DNA of 64,000 nucleotides from Atriophallophorus winterbourni (Eukaryota > Platyhelminthes > Trematoda > Plagiorchiida > Microphallidae). A program made the position numbers and the translations under genes. Below, piece by piece: positions 31,678-43,775 of the stretch. Within the stretch, counting starts at the first letter, position 1, and the number at the start of each line of letters is the position of its first letter. Below the pieces are notes generated by a model. That model searched no databases and was not told where the DNA came from. It worked only from the letters and a program-made list of their open reading frames with translations. The stretch covers positions 1 to 64,000 of the forward strand of contig JACCGJ010001889.1 in assembly GCA_013407085.1 (NCBI GenBank), read 5' to 3'.

Positions 31678-34600
31678 ATGCCGCACGTTATACCTAGATT
31701 CACTGAATATTTGCCCGAGGGCAAAATGAAGGAATTAAGGGATATAGCTAATGCGTTAGTTGCCCCCGGGAAAGGACTTTTGGCGGCTGATGAAAGCATT
31801 CGTAAGTTTTGGATCGTAAAAGCTGATGTTGTTTAATCCAGCGACAATCGGAAAGCGGTTCAAAACAGTGAATGTCGAAAATACAGAAGAAAATCGCCTG
31901 GCTTATAGACATCTACTATTTTCTACTGATCCAGCTTTAGCTAAAAACATCTCCGGAGTAATACTTTATCACGAAACATTATACCAGAAATGTGAAGATG
32001 GAACACCACTAATTCGACTTTTGCAGGTAACTCAAAAGCTGCAACATATATGAATATTAATAAAATATTAATCAATATTGAGGTACTTACAGTTATAATA
32101 ATCCTTCTTGATTGGCGTGTAAGTAGGTAAGAATGAATCCACACAAAATATTTGTAGAATAAATTATGATTATTTTTCGAAAATATTGAACTCAAATAGG
32201 CTAAGAGAAATATAAATAATAAATTTAAGTTTGTTAACTGTAAAAATATCAGAATAAAAATCGATAATATTGTTTTATGCATTAACTATTCAATGAGTTA
32301 CCCGGAACAATTATTCATGCATGCAGACAAGTTTACTGTTCAACTCTGAGTTCTCCTAACGTGATTTTCAAAAGAGAATTTAATGAGTCTTTTATTCGCT
32401 AATGATCATAGAAAATTGTAATGTCTGAATTGCTTCGTGCAAATAATTGGATACTATTCAAATATTACTTCCAATAATTCGTACATAGGGTCAATCGAAT
32501 TTGATAACTATCAGGCATTGAAACTGTTCGAGCATGGTCTCCGACGATGGAAAATTTAGTGGCGATGATGCTGTTGGGGATACTACTAGAGATTAGACCT
32601 TCAATCTGGCTGATTATAAATTTGGATAATCCACATTATGAAAATTGTTTGTTGATAACTGGATAAGACCATTGATGAGCGCTGGCTTTATCTTCTCACT
32701 TCAAAATAGCAGCGCATTCTGTGGAATGGTAGATGATAGATTACAATTCAATAGGGGAAAATTAATTCGAATGCATTTCATTACTTTTGTTGTTTAACGG
32801 TCCATTTTTGTGATGGTTGAGTGGCATATAAATATCTGCCAATAAGCAACATCGAATGGCACATTATGTGATCAAGTAAACGGATAAAAAACGAAACCAA
32901 AATTGCTATATATATTTCAATTGACGGCACTTTGATCATACGGTCTATGCAAACATTTCATAAATTTATTTTAGATTCTTATTTGCATGCTTTTCCCATA
33001 TACACATCACGACTGATGTCGTGCTGTTTACATTCATCAGGCATGGACCGTATGATCAGGATCCGCATACTTGAATCTATAAGAACACGGTGAACGATGT
33101 TTGAGATTTAAAGCTACTGATGAATCAAGCTGATACAACCAGCCTGATGAGAAATCATGAGACCGTATGTGAAGTGTATGTGTGATGAAAATCCAAGCAA
33201 ACATGGATTTCATGTTGAAGCTCATTTTGTCAACCCCATCCACGCGTAAAGGAGGGCTCCTCTATAGGTTGGTCGTGCCAGCCTTATCTAAGCTCCAAAT
33301 TTCAAACTGCTCTAAATTCACTTTACATGCAACAAATAACCTTTTTTGAAGATGAAGCATCACGAAAATTTAGGGCTATTTTATTTTGAAACAGAATTAT
33401 CTTGTAACGAAGTCACGCGAATTATTTTAAGCCCCACCCTTACCCATCTTTTAGTATTTTACTTTTTCATGGTTGTATGACAGTTAAGCATTCGGTACGT
33501 GCTACCGGTGTATTGCTGTCTTTGATGATGATGATGATGAGACTGGATTTAATTTCTCATGCTATTAAACCAGATCGTTTATAATTGCCCCAATAAATCT
33601 TATCGTAAACCAGTTTCGCTGCAAAACACCACAGATCAATAGGTTAAATATTTTCATCGGTTGTTGATGTGGTACATGGTATGTATGTATGAAAGCACAA
33701 GCCTGATCCAGGCAAACTTCCGCATAGTGGTACAAAAATAAATAGATATGCAACTTGTTCAAGGCCGTATTGATTTTTCATTTTTTCACGTGACAGGATA
33801 GAGGCATTATTCCAGGCATCAAAGTTGATAAAGGAACGGTTTCTCTGGCTGGTACCCCAGATGAATATACAACACAAGGTTTGGATGGATTGAACGATCG
33901 TTGTGCACAATACAAAAAGGATGGCTGTCACTTTGCCAAATGGCGTTGCGTACTGCGGATCTCCGAGCGAACTCCAAGTTATTTGGCAATGAAAGAGAAT
34001 GCGAATGTGTTGGCCCGTTACGCAGTCATATGTCAGCAAGTGTGTTACATACAATTAAAGAATCGTTTTGTTTCATAAGGATTTGCTGTGGTATATGTGT
34101 GTTTGAATATCGTTCTAGTTTGAAAATGTTATCATTGTCCTGGCATTTCATACACAAAAATTATCAGCAATGAATTATAATGATATAATGAATGTGATTG
34201 CATTAAAAATTGATGCAAATATTGGCTTAATTCAATTACTCATACAATTTAGAACGGCATCGTGCCAATTGTTGAACCTGAGGTTCTTCCAGACGGCAAT
34301 CACGATCTCTACACGGCTATGCGAGTAACAGAAGACGTATTATCTTTTACGTACAAAGCTTTGCAAGACCACCATGTTTACTTGGAAGGGACTCTTCTGA
34401 AACCGAATATGGTCACCGCCGGTCAGTCGCATAGTCAGAAGTACAGCGTGGAGCAGAATGCCGTGGCTACATTACAAGCTTTGCAAAGAACGGTCCCGCC
34501 CGCAGTTCCTGGTGAGTTTTCCATATGTATTGCATCGTCTTCATTAGAATTGTATTCACATATGATGACTTTCCAAAGCAAAATGCTACTATTCCTTTTG

Positions 34601-36879
34601 ACTTTGAATTCTAGGAATTGTTTTTCTATCCGGCGGCATGTCGGAAGTAGAAGCTACTCAGAACTTGAACGCAATCAACGCTACCCCTGGTCGTAAGCCA
34701 TGGGCCCTTACTTTCAGTTTCGGACGAGCATTGCAAGCATCTGTTATTAAAACTTGGGATGGCCAAAGTGCAAATGTGGCGTCGGCACAACAAGAACTAC
34801 TAAAACTTGCGCAAGTAAGATAATATGGATAATGTGTTAAATCTGCCACTTGAATGTGGATGTATATTTTAAAATAAAGATACCCTGAACGCGTTGTTTA
34901 AAATAATGTTGCTTCGATGTATGTAGCATGATTTCTACACAGTTCGTACGGCGGTGGAAGTGGTAGAACCGTTAAACATCTTAATGAATTAAAATCTATT
35001 GTCTGCTAAATTAAGCGAGTTACCAGACGGTAGAATGTTAAATGAACCCCAGAGAGATAAGAAAGCATTGATGGCAGTGAGCCTGAGGTTAGGTTACAGT
35101 TGTATCTGCTTATTTACATGAAACATTTGCAACCCATACAGTACAGGTTTTAATGAACCGTAAACAAGTTTCTTATTCTACCACTCACCATGTTTGTAAT
35201 TATCCTGTCACGTCTAATACGCGTACGTGATATTCTAATTCTAGTGTTCTTACGAATGCGGACGAAAACCGGTTAGTACTTGCGGTACGAGCCTTCGTCA
35301 GATCAATTATTCAGTCACCTGATGTAATACAGATTGTCTTACATTTTTAATCTGTACGAAAATAGCCCTTGTTTTAGTTATTCAATGGTGATTTTCGGAA
35401 GATTTTAACATCAAATTCTAAGGCATCTAGCTATAAGTATCTGATCAAAATTCAACCGGGTTCACTAATTCGTTAGGCGAAGTAAAATAAAATGAACGAA
35501 CTAATGCCTGCCATTTAAAAGCTGAAGCATACCCCTATGAACAGATTTTTCATTGAGGAAACATTTGATCAAATACCAGTTAGCGTTGCAAGTGGTGAAG
35601 TGTTTTTCGTTGTTCAGCTTATTGCAACCTCGGTTCACGTTAAAAATTTAACCTCAAACCACCTGCAAATGTACTAAAAATGCTCCGCTAAAATTAATGT
35701 TACAAACTTTGGTTTAGCACCGGTAAATCACGTCAATTTTCGTTGTCAATTTGTTGACCTTAACTTTCGATGATAATACGACGGGGAGCTTGACACCTGA
35801 CTACTCCACGTGTGCGAACAACCGTACCGTTGAAGTACACACCGATGGTAGGCTGGTGCGATTAGGTCAGGTTGTGTGTCAAACGTAGGAATTCACGCGA
35901 TCTCCAGATCATGATGTTCGTCTATTCATTATGCTAGTTCTAGCATCTTTGACCCTCTGTTGTACGCAATATAAATAAGGTAAAATTGGACATAATTCTG
36001 CTCAAATAATTGTAAAATTCATCAGCAATATCTAACGGACTCACAAGCTTAACACGAATTTCGAAATGCCGCCGAGCATATCTATTACAGATTAATGAAT
36101 TCTAAAAAAGAATACCGATAGTTAAGTTGGATCGGTTCTATTGGGAACTAAAACGTTTTGGCGGCAAAACAAATGAAGCTATAATGGCTCACGCATTAGA
36201 TCACAATATGGACATTAATTTATGCAATATATTTTTCATGGGAAACAAGCAATTTAGAAATCTTACAACGCGCTGGACTGTATTCGCTTTGTGCTCTTTT
36301 GTCGCAAGTTCAAATGGTTGAGGTGGCATGACGTGATTTACGAAATTTCTTTCACGAAAACCCATCAAAAATAATTGCAAAACCTTACACAATCCAGTGA
36401 GTAATAGTGTATTTTCTATCACATTATACAGAAATTATAGTGTGAGTAACAACATTATGAACCTGGATTTATGAAATTATCTTTAGACTAAAAGTGAAAA
36501 CTTTGGCGAATGCACCATCATGTGACTCGGAATTTTGGTGATCGAGGCAATGTGGACAGAAATCTTCGACGAAAGAAGCACACGATCGCCAAATCGATTT
36601 TGATTAGGCTGAGATGCATTGAAAATATTATTGAATGAGTCATTTCTGTAAACGAAAAGCAGTGTTCAAATACACACATCAGCATTCTGTTTAACGAAGC
36701 ATATTCCGACTCCACAATTCTGCAATTACTTGAATATTCAAAACTCGTTTTGATTTAAATGCTGTTTCAATTTTTAACTTATTCAGGCGAATGGCGCTGC
36801 GTCCTTGGGCAAATACGAAGGGGATTTACAGACTGCAGCAGGTGGCCAGTCCCTATTCGTGGCGAATCATGCGTACTGA
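31678..36879 (+). CDS. Class I fructose-bisphosphate aldolase, six exons
   Basis: Exons 31678-31801, 31842-32026, 33797-34039, 34253-34511, 34615-34814 and 36787-36879 join in frame (1104 nt, 367 residues plus TGA). Introns are GT..AG, of 40, 1770, 213, 103 and 1972 bp. Cytosolic aldolase cleaves fructose 1,6-bisphosphate to DHAP and glyceraldehyde 3-phosphate in glycolysis. All class I catalytic residues are visible: Asp38 (LLAADES), Lys112 (IPGIKVDKG), Lys151 (FAKWRC), Glu192 and Glu194 (VEPEVLPDG), Schiff-base Lys234 (EGTLLKPNM), the LSGG segment, and C-terminal Tyr367 (FVANHAY). Length is close to the family's usual 363-364. An oddity is DESIPTIGKRF across the first splice junction, where most aldolases have DESTG. 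An upstream in-frame ATG at 31594 gives an implausible hydrophobic extension, so 31678 was chosen. Confidence 0.93.
32934..33057. repeat. Short inverted repeat in aldolase intron 2
   Basis: GATCATACGGTCTATGC at about 32934-32950 is complementary to GCATGGACCGTATGATC at about 33041-33057 with one G-T type mismatch. The loop is about 90 bases. It may fold as a hairpin or be the ends of a small non-autonomous element. Confidence 0.6.
33429..33541 (+). repeat. RTE-like 3' terminus repeat in aldolase intron 2
   Basis: Contains CCCCACCCTTACCCATC, TGGTTGTATGACAGTTAAGC and CGTGCTACCGGTG blocks and ends in GATGATGATGATGATGAG. It is the same unit as at 11820-11930 and 20880-20995. Confidence 0.7.
33678..33731 (+). 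repeat. SINE-like repeat (family 1), short copy
   Basis: Only the first 50 or so bases of the family-1 unit, starting with the GTAT microsatellite. It lies just 5' of aldolase exon 3. Confidence 0.7.
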
Positions 36880-37705
36880 TTTGCTGACGTACGAAGACAC
36901 TTCAACCAGAAAGAGACGCTGGTTTCAGTATAATTTATTATTTATTATGTAAATCCGGAAGGATTTATGACGCTGTTTATTTAAATGATATTATTTATCA
37001 ATATCACGTATCGATTCACTTTTTACTCTGCAACTCGGATTTTAGTTGTGATGACCGTATGTGCTGGCCAGAAGTGATTATATATTATCCATAGATCGCC
37101 GGGCCATGCAAGGATTCATATTTTAATTCCACGACAAAGCTGTCCCGATAAATATGCTTGGATTACCGTAGATTATTGAATTTCATTGAATATAAAGAAT
37201 AGTTTACGCCAACAAATTAGAAAAATAATCATCATAACATTGAACTGTTCGTAATCGTTCGCTATTATTTGAAATCATAGTGCTATGTCGCAGCTGAACG
37301 CAATTAATTGTTTCGTGGCTGAATGAACAACTCAGCATTATCATCCAGTAGCTAGAACCTCAGATTGCGCATGGGATAAGAACCAATGAGATGGTTTTAA
37401 TTATGATAATAATATCAGGCTTCGATCAACGCCGCAGTTGAGCATAGGCAGCCATGAACGGATTGGTAATATTAGTCACTTTGGTGTTCTAAATCTTACA
37501 ATATCGCAACAACAACAAGTAAATCATCTTTTAATGAATAGTTGGCAATATTTATTTAAATTCTTAGGTGCTCAACTTAAAAATATGAACTGAACCAGCG
37601 GTGGAACGTGAAATCTACTAAAACAAATTTACTATCAATATTTGGCTACTTACTAAATAAAAGTAGTAGTGATCTATTGTGGTGCTCACATCCTATCTCA
37701 TTACA
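36880..37705. other. Region downstream of aldolase
   Basis: Expected to hold the aldolase 3' UTR. An AATAAA-like hexamer occurs near 37656, too far away to assign with confidence. No ORF or repeat was recognised. Confidence 0.35.
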
Positions 37706-37747
37706 CACCACTACAGGTTTCTGGCTGTTTGCCGTCATCAGGTGGAG
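37706..37747 (-). ncRNA. Hammerhead ribozyme motif with intact core
   Basis: On the minus strand: CCAC (37745-37742), CTGATGA (37741-37735), CGGCAAACAGCCA (37734-37722; GGC/GCC stem II with loop AAACA), GAAA (37721-37718), C-CU-GUA (37717-37712), then GUGG (37711-37708). CCAC and GUGG pair to make stem I. Helix III is only an A-U and a C-G pair closing a two-base loop. Cleavage would follow GUA. The first stem II pair is a C/A mismatch. Tiny helix III hammerheads are known from Penelope-like elements, so activity may need dimers. Confidence 0.7.
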
Positions 37748-38040
37748 ACAGTAAGATCAGGTTCAGTTATTGAAGATTTTTTATTACTCATTCAACAGCA
37801 AAATAAATTTCGATATGATATTCAAAAGACAAGGCTTATTTAACAATAAGGCTGAAGAGAAAACTGAAATTAAAATACAACGGAGAATGCTGTATTGATA
37901 GGTTGGTCAACAAAGATATGTCCGATGGGAAGACTTGACAATGAGATCAGATCGGTTGGACGACCACAACATATGTTGCTTGCTTCTTCCGACTGGTCGG
38001 GCATATGACGTTAGTCAAATGTGCCGGTCTGGAGAAACAT

Positions 38041-38260
38041 TCACGAAGGTTTAATCGCGATAGGTCAAATGGTGGACTGCCATGAGGCGTGAGACTGCAA
38101 TAGTGCTGGCTCTGGGTTCGAATCCGACACGAGACAGGATATGCACTGCCGATGAACTCAAATAAGATCGAAACTGGAGTCCAGTGCTTCCAATGTAGAC
38201 TATGATAAACTTTGTGAATATTTCGGAGGACTTGGTACTGATGAGTAGTCGCAAAATATT
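38041..38260 (+). mobile_element. tRNA-derived SINE resembling the Sm-alpha family, with hammerhead
   Basis: An A-box-like TAGGTCAAATGG (38061-38072) and a perfect B box GGTTCGAATCC (38115-38125) sit about 42 bases apart, as in an internal Pol III promoter. They are followed by a hammerhead motif (38143-38187). Sm-alpha repeats of schistosomes have this same order. The exact ends of the unit are not clear. Confidence 0.75.
38143..38187 (+). ncRNA. Hammerhead ribozyme motif in a tRNA-derived SINE
   Basis: Order: GCACTG (stem I, 38143-38148), CCGATGA (38149-38155), stem II region 38156-38169 with loop AAATA, GAAA (38170-38173), C-TGGA-GTC (38174-38181), CAGTGC (38182-38187). The stem I arms are perfectly complementary (6 bp) and the cleavage triplet is GUC. 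The conserved CUGAUGA box has U4 changed to C and stem II is mostly unpaired, so this copy is probably inactive. Confidence 0.7.
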
Positions 38261-41200
38261 AATCTATCTAGTAACATATTACCAACATTTACCACAATTG
38301 ACATTTCTGTGCTGAAGTGAAGACATAGTGTATCTCTTGCTTGGTATCTCATACTAGTTGAACATTTTCTGGGAAAAACAATAATTTACACTTATATGCA
38401 TATTATAAGGACATTATTTCCTGATGATCATTTTGTTCTCTGGAGAATAATGCAGGTTTTGCTGAATTTTAAATCACGTATAAATAGTGTTCATCCAAGA
38501 AGCTCTAATTTTGTTACGCATACAAACAGCAAAATGCGCTTGTGAATTTGTGAAGGCTGAAAGCGTAGTTCATTAGTTCAATCTATAAATCAAATGCGCA
38601 TTAATGAAACTTCAAGCAAATAATTTGAATTGTGCATAAAAATTGATTAGGGCAATGATAATGCTGTATCTGAATTTCATTGAGGCCCTTGATTGCGACG
38701 AAGGATTATAATCATATTTTTCAAATTTTTGGTCAAGCCATTCAAGAGACAGTATGAAACTGAAAAATGCCCTGAAAGTATATTGCTAGAGGCTGAGTCA
38801 CGTGTTTGCCATTGTATGTTCGCCAACGTAACTCTTCGTGTTGGCGGGTGATGTGCACAACTTTCATACATTTAAATATGCTCCTTGGTTACTCCAAATA
38901 TTTTATTACTGCTTATCTATCCTAATCTCAAGATGTTGTTTGCTTACGAAACCCCTTTTCGGAGAATTGTAAGTGCGGCAACGTTGAACCATATTCAATA
39001 AATTCAACATTTTAATAGTAAGCGATCAGTAATCACATTAAAAATATATTCACACCATCATCAGAATTTCGTGTGTGGTCGTCCTGCCGGGTTTTCACTT
39101 TCATACTTTTCTATCACAATATTTTGACGACCGCATATCACCCTTTGCAATGCTTATTTAATCTACGGAACTCGCATAAGACAAGAGCTCACACCTTATT
39201 CTAACAGTCCCACACTCGCGTCTGAACAGTAGACGACATATTTTGTCCTGCGAGTTTTTTATTTGGATTGTGTTGTGAACTCTACAAATAAAGCATATTT
39301 AATAGAAAACTTGATGCCTCTTTGGTCCTTAACTCGTGCATCGAAGGAAAGTATACATCCTGACCCCATGGATTTACATGCGTCATCACACCTCAAACGA
39401 AAACAATTTCTCCCCTTTGGATTTTTACCTGATTCTTGAAGTGCTCAGTAATTGTCCCAATCTCGTTGTTGCTGGTTATATTATTCATATTTCCCATATT
39501 ATTCTGTAGTTTTCTGTAAAGGTATATGCTTTTTAAACCATTAAAATTGAATTAAATAGTCCGAGATAAATATCCACACTTGAAGACTCCATTTCTTTGC
39601 TGCCAAACTCAAGATAAATAATGCTAGTTTGATACTGACCAATTTCCGATAATTTTGAGATTTTAAAATTAGTACAATCTAGCTAATAATTCGTTCTCAA
39701 ATCTAAAGTTACGCGTACCAAAATCAAATGCAGCTCTATTAGATGAATAATTAAATTCAAATTACCATATAGTGGACAATTTGTGAAAAACTTGCACATG
39801 GTTCTCAAAATTACTAGAAATCGTGGCTGGATGAATCGTCCATTTCTTTCATCCACCTGATGTTCTCTGTCTAATGGGATGCAGTATTTACAACATCATC
39901 GTAACGATTCCTTACAAATCTGACTAATTTGCAATAATTCCACATAACTAATTGTATAATGAGGTCAGTTTCTTGGAAGAGGCTCATACAAAACTGCTGA
40001 CGTAGTGGGTGAGAGCACAATTTTATGTGGTGAAAATAGCAGAAACTGATATTGGTGGATAACTTACGGGGATGTCAGCCCGCCATTGAATGTTTCACGG
40101 TGCAAAAAAGGCATCGTTATACTGGCAGCAATGCGCTTTCTTTCTTGGGTAATGACTGTAAATGAAATTCACCTGATTATTTTTTGTAGACACGACCATA
40201 AACACCTAATGGGCTAAGCTTATGCTAATGATATTGGGGTGAGACCTCATCCACTAACTTGGCGTCTATTACACAATCGCGGTTTAAGGAGTCGAGAACA
40301 GCAGTGATGTGGAAAAATCACACAAATTTTTGCAGCTGATATCGCGCAGGGTCGCCCCATCCCATTCTATGGTGAAACTGAATTTTGTTATGTCTACGCC
40401 TATGATACTCAGTGGAGAACTAATTTAACAGTAAACTCACAAACAGCTTAAAAGCATATCGATGATGTTTATTCCTCGATGGTGGAAGAATACAGGTTTC
40501 TTTCCACGTTTATATTAAAATCGGATTTTGCAATTTTTCGTTTATTACCTATTTACAGCTTCAATGTTGACTGAAACCTATTTATTTCAGATAAGACTTG
40601 AACAAATTTATCGTCTAGTTTGGTGTTTCTACTGTTTTGGTTGAGTGAGAATTTGTTGATGCGGACTCGCTACTATGAAACCGCTCTGGATTTCATGCAC
40701 CATAACATATGCTGTAAATTTCGATCGTTCATTACTCAGTGAATAACACGTGGTGTACTTTTGCATTCGCCTTTTTGAATAGAATGCTACAGTCAACTCG
40801 GAACCTGCATATGCGGGCTGTAAAGTATATTGCAAATGCGCAACAACAGACCAAACATAACTGCATGTAGATAATCCAGAAGATTTTAATGCATCCAGGT
40901 AATTGAATGGGTCTCCCGAGTAACATTAAACAAAATTGCACCCTAATAGTAGAGTTAGTGTGATAGATGACACTTATAAAATAGGTAATGTCCTCTTCGA
41001 TATTAACGAAGTTCAAAAGCGATTGTTATAGAAATGTTCGGTAACGTTCATTTAACTACACTGAATTATTTTGGTTCAATGTTACCTGTTGAATTTCTGC
41101 TAATCAAGATTACAACTACTAATAGTCAGACTACTATAGACACCAGGAATGTAGAGACAAACAATCAAGCTCAAGCTCGAATAGCAAAGATTCAACGTAT

Positions 41201-41560
41201 TCTAGACTTCATTTAATGCACTCTCAAAAAAGAAAGGATATTGAGCTCTATAGATGGTCAATTGTTGCAAGGATCTCCCAATCTGTGAGCAAATGTTCAA
41301 ACTCAAATAGCAAAATTTTACTTAGTGGCAAATATTTAGTGACCTCACGTTGAATTTTAGAGTACTAGACTTCAATGAGCGCACTGTATAGCAATTATTA
41401 AAGCCCAATGTACTGATTTGAACACGCAAGCATTCAACTGATTTTTATTCCGCATTTTAAGCTGTTAGAATCTGCTTCATTCAGAGATCAAAGTAGATAG
41501 AACGCATACGATCAAAAACTAACTCAATATCATGAAAATAAAGTTTGCAATGAATCGGTT
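38261..41560. other. Long AT-rich intergenic stretch
   Basis: No gene, RNA gene or recognisable repeat was found over about 3.3 kb. The few ORFs (for example 40629-41016 minus) show no domain. Confidence 0.4.
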
Positions 41561-41574
41561 ATAGCAAGTTTTTG

Positions 41575-41617
41575 GTAACGTTTCGCTTCTGAACACAGAA
41601 GCTTCGTCTGACCAAGG
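41575..41617 (-). ncRNA. Hammerhead-like motif downstream of a Penelope-like element
   Basis: The minus strand reads CAGACGAA (41610-41603), a perfect 7-bp hairpin GCTTCTG-TGTT-CAGAAGC (41602-41585), then GAAAC (41584-41580) and GTTA. The hairpin occupies the stem II position. The first box departs from CUGAUGA. It lies about 250 bp 3' of a GIY-YIG endonuclease in the same orientation, matching the known presence of hammerheads in Penelope-like elements. Confidence 0.55.
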
Positions 41618-41867
41618 GTGTCGGTACGAACAGTGTTCAGGCATTTTCTTGACCAATCCTGAGTTCTCTAAGCTAGACAGGGGAGATCAAGATAATTGAT
41701 TACCCCCCCTAATTGCTGTGTTCATCCGTATTTGTTTATTAAGTGTGAACAGCGTCTGCTGACACTGCTTACGTAATCATGTGCGCATTAGGTGTTATGC
41801 TCGTTAATCCTTATCCGCTGCAGAACCAAACGCCAGATTGTTGAGATATCCTCCCCATCCACCTTGT

Positions 41868-42275
41868 TCACCGCATTCGCCCCAGCCTTTCAACAGCATC
41901 GGCGTGAAGTTTTTCCCTATAAGATTTCACACCCCGTCTTATCACTTCCACGTTATCAAGATCTACGCTGTGTCCAGTGTCTAGCACGTGTTCAGCTAGG
42001 GTAGAATTATGAATCAGGTATTGATATTCCCTGGGATTGCGGGGTTGCTTTCCCACTCCTGTGTTCGTTTACCCTAGTACAAAGTTCTCTAGACGCTTAC
42101 CTAATGTAAACACCCGCACAACCCATGCATTTGATTTTGCAAATGCAGTTCGTCGCACAACCTAAAGAAGTCTTATCTTTGAGATGCATTAATACGGAGC
42201 GGACATTTCTACCTCCCTTATATGTTACTCTAATACCGGCGTTATTCAAGATTCGATTTATACCTTGCTAACTCA
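41868..42275 (-). mobile_element. Penelope-like element, GIY-YIG endonuclease domain (frameshifted)
   Basis: On the minus strand from about 42275: LNNAGIRVTYKGGRNVRSVL, then NCICKIKCMGCAGVYI (Cys-containing linker and GIY-YIG core, with the expected G of YIG lost to R and a stop), a TRVNEH block, and after a frameshift NSTLAEHVLDTGHSVDLDNV with EVIRRGVKSYREKLHADAVERL. This is the typical C-terminal endonuclease of Penelope-like retroelements. No RT domain was identified upstream, so it is a relic. Confidence 0.75.
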
Positions 42276-42609
42276 ATATCCATTTCGAATGCCGACGCAT
42301 CTATTTCAATCCATGCGTTATATGGTTGACCCCGTTGAACTTAGATGTTCATTTCTGTATATTCGTACAGTGGATACCGTTAAGCTGATTGCTTACTTCT
42401 TATACAATTATAAGTTCAAAATAACTATGATGTAACACTTCAGGTAGCAATGAAGGTTGATTTTAACTCATAGGTTGCTTCACGCGAAAGACAACACACT
42501 ATCGTGTTTCCGGATACTACTCTTTTCTTCAAAACTACAGTTTGAGTCATATCAAAATAGCTTTTCCAAAATGTCCAGCATTTACCGAGCGATATAAACC
42601 GAGACAGCG

Positions 42610-42753
42610 ATGGCGTCAGTCGTAAATTCCAAAGGCCAACCATTCAAAATGCTAAATAAATTATTATTAAACCCGACTGAACCATTGGTTCTCCAGAGCG
42701 AAAATCCGACGAGCCACAACAAGTATTCTTCGGAGCACAGAGTTTTAGAAGTG
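42610..42753 (+). CDS. Possible first exon of an unidentified gene
   Basis: ATG at 42610 in good context (AGCGATGGCG), then 48 codons (MASVVNSKGQPFKMLNKLLL and on to SSEHRVLEV) reaching an excellent splice donor, GTGAGT at 42754. The composition looks protein-like, but no domain is recognised and no matching downstream exon could be identified. A chance ORF with a chance donor remains possible. Confidence 0.3.
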
Positions 42754-43775
42754 GTGAGTAAAAAGCCAACAAAACGTGTATGTAAAAGTGCCGGAATCAT
42801 TATCGCACTGTTGAAACGTTTCTATTGCACGATCAACTGCATCTACAAATTTCGATCATGTCGTTGTATCATGCATTAAATCAAAATGAGCATAGAAGCA
42901 CTTCAAATCCACTTTGGCAGTGATGCAGATTATGAAGCTACAATATGAGACAACTTAGACAGGATTGAGCTTAAACCTTGATGACGTGGAAATGATTGGA
43001 CCGTCAGTGGCATGACTTCGGGAGGAAGTTGGTAGTAATACTGTCAATAATCTGAATCGACGGTTATATTCGCATTTTGGCGTTCGCCTACAGTGATAAC
43101 CAATAGCTTGGAAAAGCTCTAGTGCGCGCCGACTAAGCATAGGCTTATGCAAATCTAGTCAGCTTTTTGATAAATACCAGTAAACAGCCTATTTATGCTT
43201 ATACTGACCTCTTTTTTCAACGAAGCTTTTATGCCGGGTAAAAATCTCACTGAAAACCAAAAAACCGATTCCTTTGCAAATTCTATTTCTTCACAATGAC
43301 TGGCTGGTTTATTTAAATAAGTGGATTTTCCAGGTATATTTGAACATGTTTTTTGGAAATACACACTTTCAGGTCAGCCGAATACGATAAGAATACATTC
43401 GTTCTTCTCCCGTTTGCATACACGGTGGTCTTAAATCCTCTCCCACAGTTATTCGCTTACCCATTGAGATCTGCCCATTGACGATATTTTGTGGTAAATA
43501 AAGTTCGTTCTACGTTCACAAATGGACTGGTGAAACAATGACCTTAAGAATAACGATTTCCATTCGCCTACGCCCATTGTCTGCTTCGCAAGTATTGATT
43601 AGTGAGATGCTGACCGAAAAACACGTGTGTTAAATTCGATGTGCACACATTATTCGCAAACCCTCACCCTATTGTTTAGGGTAAATAGAATTTTCCGTTT
43701 CGAATTAAATGATATTGCGCATCAAAGGTGAACCATAACCAAATAATTTTAATTGTCTGGGGAATAGTAAACACA

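Noticed and set aside
35255..35310. Minus-strand CTGACGAAGG string resembling the start of Penelope-type hammerheads
   Set aside because: The required GAAA box is GUUUU here and no stem I could be drawn, so it is only a possible relic.
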